The translations under genes and the position numbers were made by a program. The notes under the pieces are model-generated. The model was not told where the DNA came from. It did not search any database and saw nothing but the letters and a program-made list of their open reading frames with translations. Shown piece by piece: positions 45,864-56,826 of a stretch of DNA of 64,000 bases. Position 1 is the first letter of the stretch; every line of letters begins with the position of its first letter. Source of the DNA: Rehmannia glutinosa (Eukaryota; Streptophyta; Magnoliopsida; Lamiales; Orobanchaceae); contig CM071925.1 of the NCBI GenBank assembly GCA_016081115.2, positions 17,304,185 to 17,368,184 of the forward strand, given 5' to 3'.

Positions 45864-46446
45864 TTAAAAAGACTTTTGATTCTTCAATGGCAGTTGCCTT
45901 GTAGGCAAACCTTTCAGGAAGAGACCTTAGAACTTTCTTAACAAGTTTAAAATTAGAGTATTTCTTTCCCAAGGCAAAAGATTCATTAGAGATATCATAG
46001 AGTTTTGAGTTAAAATCACTTATGGTTTCATTTTCACTCATTCGAAGATTCTCAAATTTAGAAGTAAGCATTTGGAGTTTAGACATTCTTACAACTTCAG
46101 TCCCTTCATACGCAACTTGTAGGATATCCCATGCTTCTTTCGAGGTTTCACAGGTAGATATCAGTTTGAACTGATTTTCATCTACAGCATTGAAGATTGC
46201 ATTGAGTGCTTTTGAGTTTGCATTAGCAAGTTGATCCTCAGCAGTTGTCCATTCGGTTTCATTCTTTGGGACACTTTTGCCGTCAACAACTTGGGTGGGT
46301 GGTGTCCAGCCAGTTAGAATAGATTTCCAAGCGCGTTCATCTACAGATTTGATGAAGGCTCTCATTTTTGCTTTCCAATAGGAGAAATTTGTCCCAATGA
46401 GAAGAGGTGGTCGAGAAATAGAGCTTCCCTCGCGATAGCTGTCCAT
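45853..46446 (-). CDS. gag N-terminal and core part (copia, UBN2 type)
   Basis: A 197-codon frame starting MDSYREGSSISRPPLLIGTN shortly after the primer site. It contains the DUF4219-like start (NFSYWKAKMRAFIKS) and the UBN2 core (AWDILQVAYEGTEVVRMSKL, then LTSKFENLRM). It ends where a frameshift joins the zinc-knuckle frame. It forms the particle shell in copia elements. It is well preserved, so the element is not old or its gag was under selection until recently. Confidence 0.8.
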   Translation of the reverse strand: MDSYREGSSISRPPLLIGTNFSYWKAKMRAFIKSVDERAWKSILTGWTPPTQVVDGKSVPKNETEWTTAEDQLANANSKALNAIFNAVDENQFKLISTCETSKEAWDILQVAYEGTEVVRMSKLQMLTSKFENLRMSENETISDFNSKLYDISNESFALGKKYSNFKLVKKVLRSLPERFAYKATAIEESKVFLNET

Positions 46447-46498
46447 GTTAGCAACAGATAAAAAAAACCAGGATCACACTAATAAGGATTAGTGGAAG

Positions 46499-46510
46499 GC
46501 TCTGATGCCA
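46499..46510 (-). other. Primer-binding site of the deleted copia element
   Basis: TGGCATCAGAGC on the minus strand, 2 bp from the LTR at 46513. It differs by one base from the standard initiator-Met complement. Confidence 0.85.
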
Positions 46511-46512
46511 AT

Positions 46513-47346
46513 TGATAGAATCTGATGCCTTGTAACTTTAAACAATTCAGATTCTTACGGTGTTGTATGTTAATGTTGCAACACTGGACCAAACAACACA
46601 AGTACACAGCGGAAAAAAATAACACGGGGATTTTTTACGTGCTTAGATTCCTCAATCTTAATGCACGAGGCCACGCCCAGAGAAGAAATAATCCAATATT
46701 AGAAACAAACAGTTATTACAAATACGACTGGATTTACGTAAAGCATAAAGACTCCCTCTTTATCTTATACACCAACACTCGTATAAAACTAATATTCTTG
46801 ATCGATTCTTCCAAAACCTCAACCTTGTTGGAATCCTCCAACTTCAAATCCTTGAACGGTTGAGTCGATCCACACCGTATATCTTCACCGTCTTCTCCCG
46901 AAGACTAGAATTATAACACAAATATTTCTTGAAGAAGAACAATAAGCTCAATATGTATTTTCTCGATGGCTTCTTCAAAGGTCTGACTCCTCTCTTTATA
47001 ACAATCAAAACGAAAATCCAATCCCTGATTTCAAGAGGACGATTTCTTGCAAAAGGAAGGAAATCAGAAAGAAAAATCATTTCCTTGTGGGTAAGAATCA
47101 ATTACACAAGGAAAGTGATTTAAAAGGAATAATTGACAATTAATAAATGGTCAATCAATTAAGATAAAGTTTATCCAATAATATCGACAACATTCACAAT
47201 ATAAAGATCTTGCCAAAAACACACCACAGAATCTGGCATAAAATCCGCCCAGATTCTGTGAGCTAGTGTTGCATTACCAGTGTTACAACACTAGAACATG
47301 CACTGTGCTAAACGGACCAAATTTGCCAACTTCAATAACACTAACA
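46513..47346 (-). repeat. Upstream LTR of the deleted copia element
   Basis: An 834-bp partner of 41547-42381 with the same landmarks and the same two imperfect GTGTTG/CAACAC inverted repeats (about 46558-46588 and 47265-47295). Confidence 0.9.
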
Positions 47347-47351
47347 AGTCT

Positions 47352-47830
47352 AAATCGAGCTAAATATGTTATTTATTATTTTTATCCATTTAATTAAAGT
47401 CGAGTAATTAGGTCTTGTATACATATTTTATGATTTTATTAAATGAGTCAGTTTAATTTAGGTTTCTTATCACGTCGAATAAATATGATCAAGTTCGGAT
47501 TAATGTTTAACTTGTCAAGCTTAAGCTGGAGTTTTTGGCGATTAATTTCAAGTCAAGTATCGAATGATTTAATTTATTTTTTAGTCCAAATTTGAAATAC
47601 CATATCAAATCATTCATCCTCATTTGTGTGACAACTAATCCTCTTTTACTTTCTCCTGATCACAATGGTACAATGAAAAAATATTGAGTGAAAATAGATA
47701 GTATTAGGGTATCCTGTGGAATATGTGGTAATGTTCTTTTCGGGTATGTTTGTTATTATTAAGAGACCCTCTATGCTAGTCTTGATAGGAATACTTTATT
47801 TTCCCTAAGAATCCTAAAAGCAAAAGGAGG
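47352..47830. other. Gene-free stretch
   Basis: AT-rich flank right of the copia element; no supported feature. Confidence 0.5.
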
Positions 47831-47839
47831 TTGGTTTGC

Positions 47840-48522
47840 TCTATTGTTCATATCTTCGACTAGACATACGAGGAATGAAAATCTCGGATTCTAATTCATA
47901 CATGTTTTCTTCTTCCTGGAGTGACTGGGCGAAGGAATTGTAGCGTGTAGATATTCCAAATTTTCGAAAAGAGTATATAGATGTGATCGCAGATGTAGTG
48001 ACATCCACGATCACATGCAGCAGAATAAAATAAAAGGGCAAGACACAAGATATAACAATTTATCTACAAGCCAACAAGCTTGTAGATGTGCCAGTAGGAC
48101 GAAACTTTCCAATAGTAAAATCGTTTGATTCCGTATACAAAGGAATACTAAAATCAACTAGTAGAAAATCAATGAAAACTCCTATCTAGAGTAGATCTAA
48201 CACTTGTAATAGAACTCATCCAATAATAGATATGTATGGACTTCGTTTATCACAATACAAAAATTCTATGGATGAAAATATACTAACAAACACAACATCA
48301 GATTGAACATAATCATTGGGTACAGTCACATCCAAGATCACATGAGTTCAATAAACTTCCGTGTGCTTGAATGACTCTAAAACATTATCAATTCTTCTGT
48401 GTCTCTTGTCTCTTTCTTAATCTAATTACAGCTCAATCTTTCTATAAGTTTAGAAAGAAAAAACTAATTAAAACATAATCACATATTTTAGGAAAATATC
48501 TAGGTGTGCATACACCCTAACA
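47840..48522 (-). repeat. LTR-like fragment with a repeated hairpin motif
   Basis: On the minus strand it begins TGTTAGGGTGTATGCACACC at 48522, like a copia LTR. It carries a nested inverted repeat at about 47972-48011 (outer arms ATGTGATCG and CGATCACAT, inner GATGT and ACATC). The half motif recurs at about 48328-48346 (CACATCCAAGATCACATG). The other end and a target duplication could not be fixed and no primer site is visible, so this is tentative. Confidence 0.35.
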
Positions 48523-49668
48523 TTGGGCCTTGTTGCCCATGTTGTAGATTGATTAGGGACTAAATTATTGCCTTATAATCCAATGTACGACATCTTATTG
48601 GGTGTGGGCTGAGAAGATACTTCCAGTTATGTTCTCGTATCTGGGGCACTCTTATGTCTAGGGATGTAAATTGGGTGGGTCTAAGATGGTTTAGCTAAAA
48701 TTTTATGTCTATGAAGATTCCTCAGTGTGACTTTGTCTTAGAATAACTTAGTAAACACTTAGCATTCCATTGCAGTGTATGCTACAAAACTGAGTTGCAT
48801 TTTAATTGCATTTCCGAATCCTTGAAAATTGATTCTGAACTTGAATATTTTTCTATCTCGTTCAACTCTAAAAGTTCGACTGCGATAATTCTTTCAATAG
48901 TTCATTGTTGATCTTCTCTTTAGTTCCTATTCTAGAAACTAAGCATTTTAAAGTCCTATACATTAGTTTTAAAAATTCAAAAAATCTAGATGTAGGTGTA
49001 AGAGTTTTAAGATTCTAATAGATGCTAATCATCAAAATATATACAATTGTCCTCATAGAACTTGAGATCCAACTCAAGACATTGTGATTTCAGATTTCTG
49101 TCCTAAAGAAGCAAGTTCAAAGTAGTGTGAGTTTTATCCAAATTCACTTTCTCCCCTTTTAAAACTAAACCAACACAAAAATTTCATCAATTGGCTACAT
49201 CATCTTTTTAACTTTTTCTCTTTACCCCTTCAACAATCAACACTAGTCACTGTGTAGCAACTCCCTCTTCATCTCACTTTTCTCTTTCCATATTCATCTT
49301 GTGCCCTTAGTTCAACTTGTTATCAAATATCTGAAATTCTTAGCTATAAAAAATGAGTGTGCAATGTTAAGTCAATGAAACTTAAACTAGTTGTTGTCCT
49401 TCTTTGTGCAAAACAAAATATGGTAAGTTATTGTTTCCATAATTTTTAGAGTTTTAATTGGAATTTTTATCTTTTATTTGCTTCCTTATATGATTAAAAG
49501 ATTAAAAGAAAATATGGTAACATATGTCTTAGAGTAATTTTACACTTGAATGAGCTTATACTAATCTCCAATTATCTCATTTTTATAATCAAGAAGAAGG
49601 AATTGATGTCTTGTTAGGATTCTACTTATATTAGTTATGGAAATTTCATAAAATGAAAGAATTTGAGT
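48523..49668. other. Gene-free stretch
   Basis: AT-rich DNA between the LTR-like fragment and the Athila-type element; no supported gene. Confidence 0.5.
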
Positions 49669-51160
49669 CATTGTTCGCCTTATTTTTTTAGCTTCATCGC
49701 AAGTGTACGGTGCAATTTATAGAATAGGGTTAGCAAGGTCGAATCCACAGGGACTAATAAATTATTGTACTAAGTACTGGATTGTAATAGCCTTATTTTT
49801 ATCTAGACGATCGAAAGTTGATGGATTGGTTTTATTATTACTATGACAAGAAATTTATCCTAAAAGAAACAAAGCAAAGAGTTGATTAAAAGATCAAGTA
49901 GATGAATGGATTCATGGGTTATGGTTTCAGTTAATATCTCCTTTTATTATCAGATTAATCAAACCAAAGTTATAAGTATTCTTCCCTATAGAACAATCAC
50001 AAAAGTAATTTACCGTCTCCCTCTCGAGATGCATGTAAAAACATTGATTGGAATATCTATGCTAGCATCTCTACTCAACATGAGATATCCAACTCCCAAA
50101 AGCATATAAGATTAAATATCCTCAGAAATGTTCACAGACTTCTCAATCATGCAAATATTCATGTCAAGTACTCACATATCTAGTATTAAAACTCATCTGT
50201 TCGAATTATGAATGAATACATCAAACAAGTTAAACCATAGGCCTTTTGATAAAACAAGAATTAAAACAAAGTACTCGAATAGGGTTGGAAAACAATAACT
50301 TCAATTGTACTTAATCATCAAATAGAAGTATCCATTAACCTACTCCCAAACCCGGGAATCACAAGATGTTTAGCCAGACATCGAAAATAAATAATCCATA
50401 GACAAATTATTCAAATTCATATCTAACTAATCCAAAATAAATGATACTATGGAATGAGTGAACTCGGGGATGTTGATGATCTCTCGATCTATCTTCAATC
50501 CTCGAAGGTGTGGTTGCGGCTTTGATCGATCTCTCCAATTCTCCGTGGAAAACTCGCTCTTTTCTCTCGTTTCTAGGCAAAAGTCAGCGTGTCTCTGTTC
50601 GTGGCCGCCCCGTCTCTATTTGTACTCCATTTGGGTCAAAACCTAGTTGGAAATCTGTCAAACTATGTTTTCCCGCACAAACGCACGGGCCGTGCGCCTA
50701 GCTCACGTCCGGCCGTGCTAAGTCATAAATATTTTTCTCTTACGAAGGGCGCTTGCGGCCGTCGCATAACGCATTTACCAGCCCGTGCGTATAGTCGAGA
50801 CTTGAGAATCGCTTGGGTTAGCGCACGGGCGTGCTAAGTCGGTCGCATACGCCCGCCTGCGCACATGCTTTAGACTTGATATTTGTTCGTTTTCTTTCGT
50901 TTCTACTTTGGTTAAATCCTCGACTTCTTCCCGATTCAACTCCAAACTTCGTACATTATGTCAAGTATTGGCGGTTCTTTATCGCAATGCTCTGAATTGT
51001 TGCCAAAATGCTACAATTATCAACAAATTCCTACAAAACAAGCAAAGCGGAATACATTTTCCACAAAACAGAAATAAAGCCCTATTTACTCATGTAATGC
51101 ATGCATAGCAACTAGTTCTAGCCATAATTTAGCCCAAAATACATGCAAAACACATACCAA
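49669..51160 (-). repeat. Downstream LTR of the Athila-type element
   Basis: About 1.49 kb. The left border block CGCAAGTGTACGGTGC and GTCGAATCCACAGGGA resembles the nested solo LTR at 31149. A TATA-like TACAAATAG (minus) lies at about 50617-50625. A GC-rich palindromic block, including CGCACGGGCCGTGCG (50682-50696), lies upstream of it at 50668-50870. The right end is placed at about 51160, before a purine-rich tract (minus AAGTTTGGGAATTTGAT). Confidence 0.7.
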
Positions 51161-51169
51161 TCAAATTCC

Positions 51170-52480
51170 CAAACTTAAATTGTTGACAGTCCCGGTCAAC
51201 ACTCTATAAACAACTCAAAACACAAATTGGAGTACTGAAAAGCAAATCAAGAACAACACACCACAATTCATGCCGTTTATCCATAGACATCAAGCACAAA
51301 CCAACCAAGCTTCAAATATCTAACATGGAGCACAAGTCTATTAAAATCATGGCAAACACTTCAAATCACGCCTCTCATGGATAAAGTGTATACTATACTC
51401 TCTAGGATAACAAGGGACGTGTATTTGCTCAAATCATATCAATGTTGAAGAATTACCATATGCTTGCAAATCGCCTCACATCTCTGCCACTCGATTGTAT
51501 GAAATTCACAAATCAGAAAGAACTTTGCTTATGGTTGTAATGAAAGCTCTTTGGTTAAGGTAGGGAAATATGGGTAAAGTGACTCAAACTCAAGCGTATA
51601 GATTGGTAAGCACATCGTTTTTCTCAAACAATTATTCTCATTCAAATCAACTATGCACCTCCAATCACCTTTTATTCTATCACCTCTCTATTTCTCCCTT
51701 ATTTTTCATACAATTTATTCTCTTTCGCCTTACATCACAATTCTCAGCCTATATGTTCATCTACGACCAACTCACTTATGCAGTCTCTTTTTTTTTTTAC
51801 TCTTTTGTGAGTATCCTCCCTTTTCCTCTTTTTCTTCTTTTATTCCCAATCACCCAACCTACACACCATTTTCTAACTTCTCGATATCCTTTCATTCAAC
51901 CCTTTATTCAATCCCTTTACTCAATGCTATACGCTCAAGTTTAGGGTAACATATATATCAAGTTAAGGCTTAAAATGTGGCTATCAAAAATCAGGCAATA
52001 GGCTCAAATTGGCTAACTTGGGAAATTAAATATCATAAGGTAGGCAAAAGGCTTGAAAGGCTTAACAAAAATGGCCTAAAATCATTTTCATAAATTGCAT
52101 ACAACTTGTGACTTCGTCAGAGATACCAGAGCAAGTTCTAGAATTCAAATCAACATGAATGACACATTCAATCAAAAAACAAGACTGCATATAATGAAAG
52201 CAGTAAAGGCTCAAAAAGCTCACAGGCTTGCAATTGCGTAATTCAAAGTATATCAACCATGATTCCAATATTTACATGCTCCATATCATATATTCTCAAC
52301 CCGGTCAACTAACTCCCTAAACAATTAAGAAAGCAATAAACGTGCCAAAGCAATAAACGTGCTAAAAATAAAAAAACAAACATCTAATGCAATGCAACCT
52401 ACATGCTCTAAATGCAAATACATGAATGCAAAAAAGCCACACCCTTCAATCAAATTACTACCTCTCCCCCCAAACTTGAA
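51170..52480 (-). other. 3' non-coding region of the Athila-type element
   Basis: Between the 3' ORF and the LTR. It contains a long pyrimidine-rich tract on the plus strand (about 51655-51850, purine-rich on the minus strand) and the G-run GTTTGGGGGGAGAGG (minus) at about 52461-52475. ORFs here read only the low-complexity tract. Confidence 0.5.
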
Positions 52481-52485
52481 TGAAA

Positions 52486-53838
52486 TTATAGCGCATAGAA
52501 GAGAAGATAGAATTTCAAAGAAAAGTGTGGAAATGGACCTGTCTCACTGTGGGGGTGGCGGCGGAAAGTGGCCCTAGGAGATGTGCCACATTTGTATCTG
52601 ATGTCATCCTGGTGCTGCCAGAACTCGTCCCGGTGCTGCCGCAAGTTCTTTTCAAAAGCAAAGAATCTATCCTGATAATCCTGTCCCCCACGCTCTTCAC
52701 CTTGGTGGGAGCTCTCTGGAATGTCGGGCCTCCCCTGTTGGAAGCCTGGCTCAAAGCCCCTCTCTTGCCAATCATATTCCCTCGCATGAATCGCCAAATC
52801 CTCCTCATCGGGCAACCCGACTACCCTCCTCCTTTTCCTTGCAGTCAGGCCTTCCATGACTCTGATATGTGCCTCAGAGTTAATGAGCCAATTACTTTCA
52901 TTGTCCACCACAGCTGTGAGCTGCGGATTAGGAAGTGGGAGGGCCGGTCCAACCCTTTGTTGGAAACAGGGGATGTTCTCTTCATCTGTTATTATTTTCA
53001 TCATGCGGAGGGCGTTCATGTTTATGCTCCGACTGCCTGCCATCGGCTCCATTCTGTGCATATCAACCCCAAAATGTCAAGCTATGGGGGTTAGCATTCC
53101 CCCAATCAGTGTTGTCCCCGCATCCTGCTTGGAAACATACACGGCGTGTTCCACAAAGTGAGCCGCCATGTTGTAAGAATGCGGGTGAGCATACACCAAA
53201 GTAGGTTTAGCTCCAGAGCTTGCACACCTCCGTTGTTGTGTCGAGCGTACACAGAGTGAGTCGTTACTTTTTGGATGTAGCCGAATATGGGGTTTCGAAG
53301 TGATGAGGCCTTTGACGTACGTGCCGCATATTGCATCGGGCCAGTCTTGATTATGCGAACCAACAATTGCCGAAATCATACTGGCTATAATTCACGCGTC
53401 CCAAAGGGGCGTTAGTGGTACCCCAAAAATCTCGTTGAGTTGGGCGATAGTGACGTGCCTCCACACGTTGCCCAATCAAAAATAGATTGCCTGGGGCTCA
53501 TTGTTTGCTCGCGTCTCAGTAATATCCAAGGTGCTTAGGAACTCGAGCGCTAGTGTCTTAAACGTTGGCCACCGCCATTGCATGAAGGCGGTCCACCCCA
53601 CTCGTTCGAACATCTACCAAACCTCCTCATGTATCCCAAGAGCTTGGGTACAATCGTCGTCGGCATATCTTGTTGGCGTGAAAGAACGAATGATCAACCT
53701 GTTCCATCACTCCAGGAAATCGTCCTCTGTTAGAGTGAGTCCATAAGCCTCAGGGCTGTCTGGGTGTGGCGCCTGTCGTGCGGCAGCGGCCCCCCATCAT
53801 CGTCTACCTCGTCCTTGTCGGTTTCTTTGTTCAGCCAT
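52486..53838 (-). pseudogene. ATHILA ORF-1-like 3' gene, frameshifted
   Basis: The likely start is at 53838 (MAEQRNRQGRGRR), a basic N-terminus. The body shows VGWTAFMQWRWPTFKTLALE, then LGNVWRHVTIAQLNEIFGVP (in pieces), AAHFVEHAVYVSKQDAG and GVDMHRMEPMAGS. This order matches the ATHILA ORF-1 family of Athila gypsy elements, located downstream of pol. The last intact frame is 53061-52486 (191 codons) and ends with a Gln/Arg/Glu-rich tail. Several stops and frameshifts make it dead. Its function in the family is unclear; an env-like role has been suggested on position only. Confidence 0.65.
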
Positions 53839-54464
53839 ATGTTCGAGTTAGTACCTAGCAAAACAATTGTGAGAATACGTACGTGCCAAGTATAACAAGA
53901 AAGCGATGAATTCCATACAACAAATCAAATACGGCATAGTGCCTCATCCCTACAATTTAATCAACAATTAAGCTTCCAAGCCCAAATAACAATGTAATTG
54001 CAGAGAATCCTAGTCACGAACACCCTAAATAATCAAGCTCATGTACAAATTCATCAAACAATCAACCATAAATATCATAATTCAACAACCCACAAGGTGT
54101 TCGATAAAATGCCCAATAGAGAAACCAAGCTAAATCATGGCAAATTAATCAAACATGCACCATATAAGAACTCTAATCCATAATCTACAAGAAATTCGAA
54201 ACAAAAAGTGAAGTTCATACCTTAAATCTCGAAAATTCAGAAAGAGGTGAAAATTGGAACCCTAGGTGGTCCTTCTACTCAAATCCTCACTTCAAAGCAA
54301 TTTTAAGAGTGTAATTCTTGTGTGAGTAGTGTGGGAAGTGATTTTGCAAAGAAATCCAAGTGATTAATCGAAAAATTTGAGAGGGGTGCTTGTTTGAGCG
54401 ATCTACGCGAGAGAGAGTGAGATTTTGTGAAAAAATTGACCCTGCGCGACATATCTGATCTCTG

Positions 54465-54660
54465 CCCACACGCACGGGCCGTGCGCTTAGCGCACGGCCG
54501 TGCGCGCTAGTGCATGGGCTTGCCCGTGCGAAGGGTGTCGAGACTTCAAAACAAAAACCTGGGAACCGCGCGGGCTGCCACGTGCGGGTGCCAAAATTTC
54601 AATCCTAATTCCTGGTGCTCGCACGGTCAGTGGGCGCACGCCCCTGCCCGTCTTGAACCG
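54465..54660 (-). promoter_or_regulatory. Internal GC-rich palindromic block before the 3' gene
   Basis: It contains CGCACGGGCCGTGCG (54471-54485), identical to the LTR copy at 50682-50696, and the perfect palindrome GCGCACGGCCGTGCGC (54490-54505), followed by more GCACGGGC and TGCCCGTGCG repeats. It lies 630-820 bp upstream of the ORF-1-like start. Its recurrence in LTR and interior suggests a bound regulatory site, but this is inference. Confidence 0.45.
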
Positions 54661-54680
54661 CACTTCAGACTCCGATTTTT

Positions 54681-54709
54681 CTTTTTTCTTTTTTTTTTTT
54701 TTTTTTTTA
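54681..54709. repeat. Poly-T tract
   Basis: A T-run with one or two interruptions beside the GC-rich block. On the minus strand it is poly-A. Confidence 0.9.
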
Positions 54710-54779
54710 GGGAAAGCAAGAAAATCCTAACCTATGAAAGCATAGAAATCCTAACTTAGAAAAGGAAAACAAACCAAAA

Positions 54780-55472
54780 AAATATGGAAAGAAATAAAAC
54801 AACAAATCGTTGGGTTGCCTCCCAACAGGCGCTAAATTTAACGTCTATAGCTTGACGCCTGTTTTACTCGATCACGGTTCCAACAAAGTGAGGCGTGTCA
54901 TAAATTCGAGCCTCCTTTGAATGCCTCTAGCATAGAAGTCATACGTCGGTCAAATGACATTTTCTTCTCGTTTGCATCGTGCGTGCGAACGACAAGACAC
55001 GCGTTCTTCCGAGCCGGCCCCTCTTCATGTGCTTTGCTTTCTCCCGAAGATTTCCGCACATGATCTAAACCACACACACAATCACTCGGATTAAAATTAT
55101 TAGCACATGAATCGATGACAGATAACGATTTACTACTTTATATTTTATCATGAGTTTTCCCAGCCTTATAGATGGAGAACAACACTTGCTCATCATTAAC
55201 TCGTAATGTGAGCTCTCCTTTTTATACATCTATCAAGGCTCGTGCAGTGGCTAGGAATGGACTCCCAAGTATCAGAGGGACGTCTCGATCTTCCTCCATG
55301 TCAAGCACCAAGAAGTCCACGGGGAATATAAACTTGTCTACCTTCACGAGCACATCCTCCACGATTCTCTTAGGATATGTGAGTGATCTATCCGCATAGC
55401 CGCAAGGTGACCATGGACGCCTTCACCTCTCCTAATCCAAGTTTCTGAAATGGACAAGGGCATTAAGTTAAT
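54780..55472 (-). pseudogene. Protease C-terminal and pre-RT remnant of the Athila-type element
   Basis: After the DLGAS site the minus strand continues with NLMPLSI-like sequence and, further on, GPARKNACLVVRTHDANEKK, in broken frames. At about 54810-54840 is the plus-strand phrase TTGGGTTGCCTCCCAACAGG, a common plant gypsy border sequence. After this the pol genes are missing. Confidence 0.5.
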
Positions 55473-56826
55473 ACTTGCCCCTAGATCACAAAGTGTTTTA
55501 TTAAAGACAACACCACCAATAACACAAGGGATAGTGAAACTCTCCGGATCTTTGAGCTTCTGTGGTAATTTCCTCTAAATGATCGCGATGCACTCGTCGG
55601 TTAAGTTGAATGTCTCGAATTCTGCCAACTTTTTCTTCTTTGACATCACTTCCTTCAAAAACTTCGCATAATTGGGCATCTGCTCCAACGCGTCTGCAAA
55701 AGGTATGTTAATATGCAGTTTCTTAAAGATGTCTAAGAATTTAGCAAATTGGGAGTCTAACTTTTTCTTTTTAAAGCGTTGAGGGAAATGGAGTGGTATA
55801 GAAAACTTTGAAAGATCAGAGTTAGAGAAAGATTTAAGCTTCACAGCCCCTTTTTGTTCAGCAATATGACCCTTGACTCCTTTTTCGGCCTCAACATCGC
55901 CCTTTGCTTCTGTGTGTTCATCTCCCGGAGTCAAAATTACCCATTCGGCATCACGCACGGGCCACCCGTGCTCAGACGCACGGGTCGTGTGTCTCATGTT
56001 CTCGCTTTCTTGAATCCTTCCCGGTACCACGCACGACCTGGGCGTGCTCAGCAACGACGGTCGTCGTTCTTCGATTTTTCTTTACTTCCCAAAATTTTCG
56101 GTTTCTCGCACTGCCACTCCTCCTCAGAACGAATGGCGTTAATCGTTCCTCGATTGACTTCCGTGTTACTCGAAACTCGCCCTTCCACGATGTTGTCCAC
56201 CAATGATCGATCGCTTAGCCGCCAACTGTGTTTCTAGGTTTTTCATTCCCCGAATTCACAAAGTTGGCCAACCCCGTGATATGTGCCTCGATCTTGTCTA
56301 TCTTAGCCTCATCTTTATTGATCCTCGGAAATCCGTGTTGTGGGCATTCCTCCTCAATAGATCCCTTTAATCTCTCCCGGCCTCATACAATGGCTCGTGA
56401 GTCAAAATGTCTAAATCTGCGTGATTTCACTTTTGAGTCAGAGCGTCTTACTTGGTGGAAAGTATTTAAACAAAAATCTCGACTCACCATCCCAGTTGTT
56501 CACACTCCCGAGTTAGGGTGCTGCCGCTTTCTAGCATTATCCCTAAAGAGAAAGAGAATAGGCGAAGACGTATAAAGCATCATCGATGTCCCATTCATCT
56601 TGATTGTATTGCAAATTTGTATGAAGTTCGCAAGATGAGAATTGATCCTCGACGGAAACCCCAAACCGATTCTCGCACCATCGAGATCCGTGTCAAGCCG
56701 GCTTTCCAAAGTTATTTGCATTGATTGGGACATTGGCAATTCCACCATAGTTGCGATTGGTCTCGTGGTTATTTTTTTAGCTTCATCGCAAAGTGTACGG
56801 TGCGCTTTATAGAATAGGGTTAGCAA
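55473..56826 (-). pseudogene. gag and aspartic protease start of the Athila-type element
   Basis: The gag core (Retrotrans_gag) is visible at 56826-56500 (SHLANFIQICNTIKMNG, then LFLFRDNARKRQ) and, in another frame, at about 56490-56400 (FLFKYFPPSKT, LKSEITQI). It continues to about 56240 (ECPQHGFPRINKDEAKIDKI). The best frame (56054-55575) has IPLHFPQRFKKKKLDSQFAK and LEQMPNYAKFLKEVMSKKKK, the conserved gypsy segment before the protease. The protease active site CDLGAS lies just beyond (DLGAS at 55473-55487). Frameshifts separate the parts. The GCACGGGC motif occurs again inside at about 55950-56060. Confidence 0.75.
56734..56746 (-). other. Degenerate primer-binding-site candidate of the Athila-type element
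   Basis: TGGTGGAATTGCC on the minus strand, near the inner end of the right LTR, is similar to TGGCGCCGTTGCC, a common plant gypsy primer site. Several mismatches make it tentative. Confidence 0.35.

Larger units (their letters stand above)
41547..47346 (-). mobile_element. Internally deleted copia element, target duplication AGTAT/AGTCT
   Basis: A 5800-bp element with LTRs of 835 bp (41547-42381) and 834 bp (46513-47346), TG...CA ends, and flanks AGTAT (41542-41546) and AGTCT (47347-47351). The primer site TGGCATCAGAGC (46499-46510, minus) is one base off the initiator-Met tRNA complement. The polypurine tract (42382-42395, minus strand GCCAAAGGGGAGAT) adjoins the left LTR. Minus-strand order is gag, second zinc-knuckle piece, protease start, RNase H tail. 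Integrase and reverse transcriptase are gone, with the join near 44230. It is non-autonomous. Confidence 0.9.

Noticed and set aside
50458..50837. Overlapping plus-strand ORFs of 62-82 codons
   Set aside because: They lie in the GC-rich LTR block, where stops are rare, and have no conserved motif or partner in the other LTR.
51570..51949. Plus-strand ORFs of about 100-124 codons rich in Phe, Ser and Tyr
   Set aside because: They translate a low-complexity pyrimidine tract in the 3' non-coding region of the Athila-type element.
52525..53204. Plus-strand ORFs up to 189 codons
   Set aside because: They are antisense to the recognisable ATHILA ORF-1-like gene.
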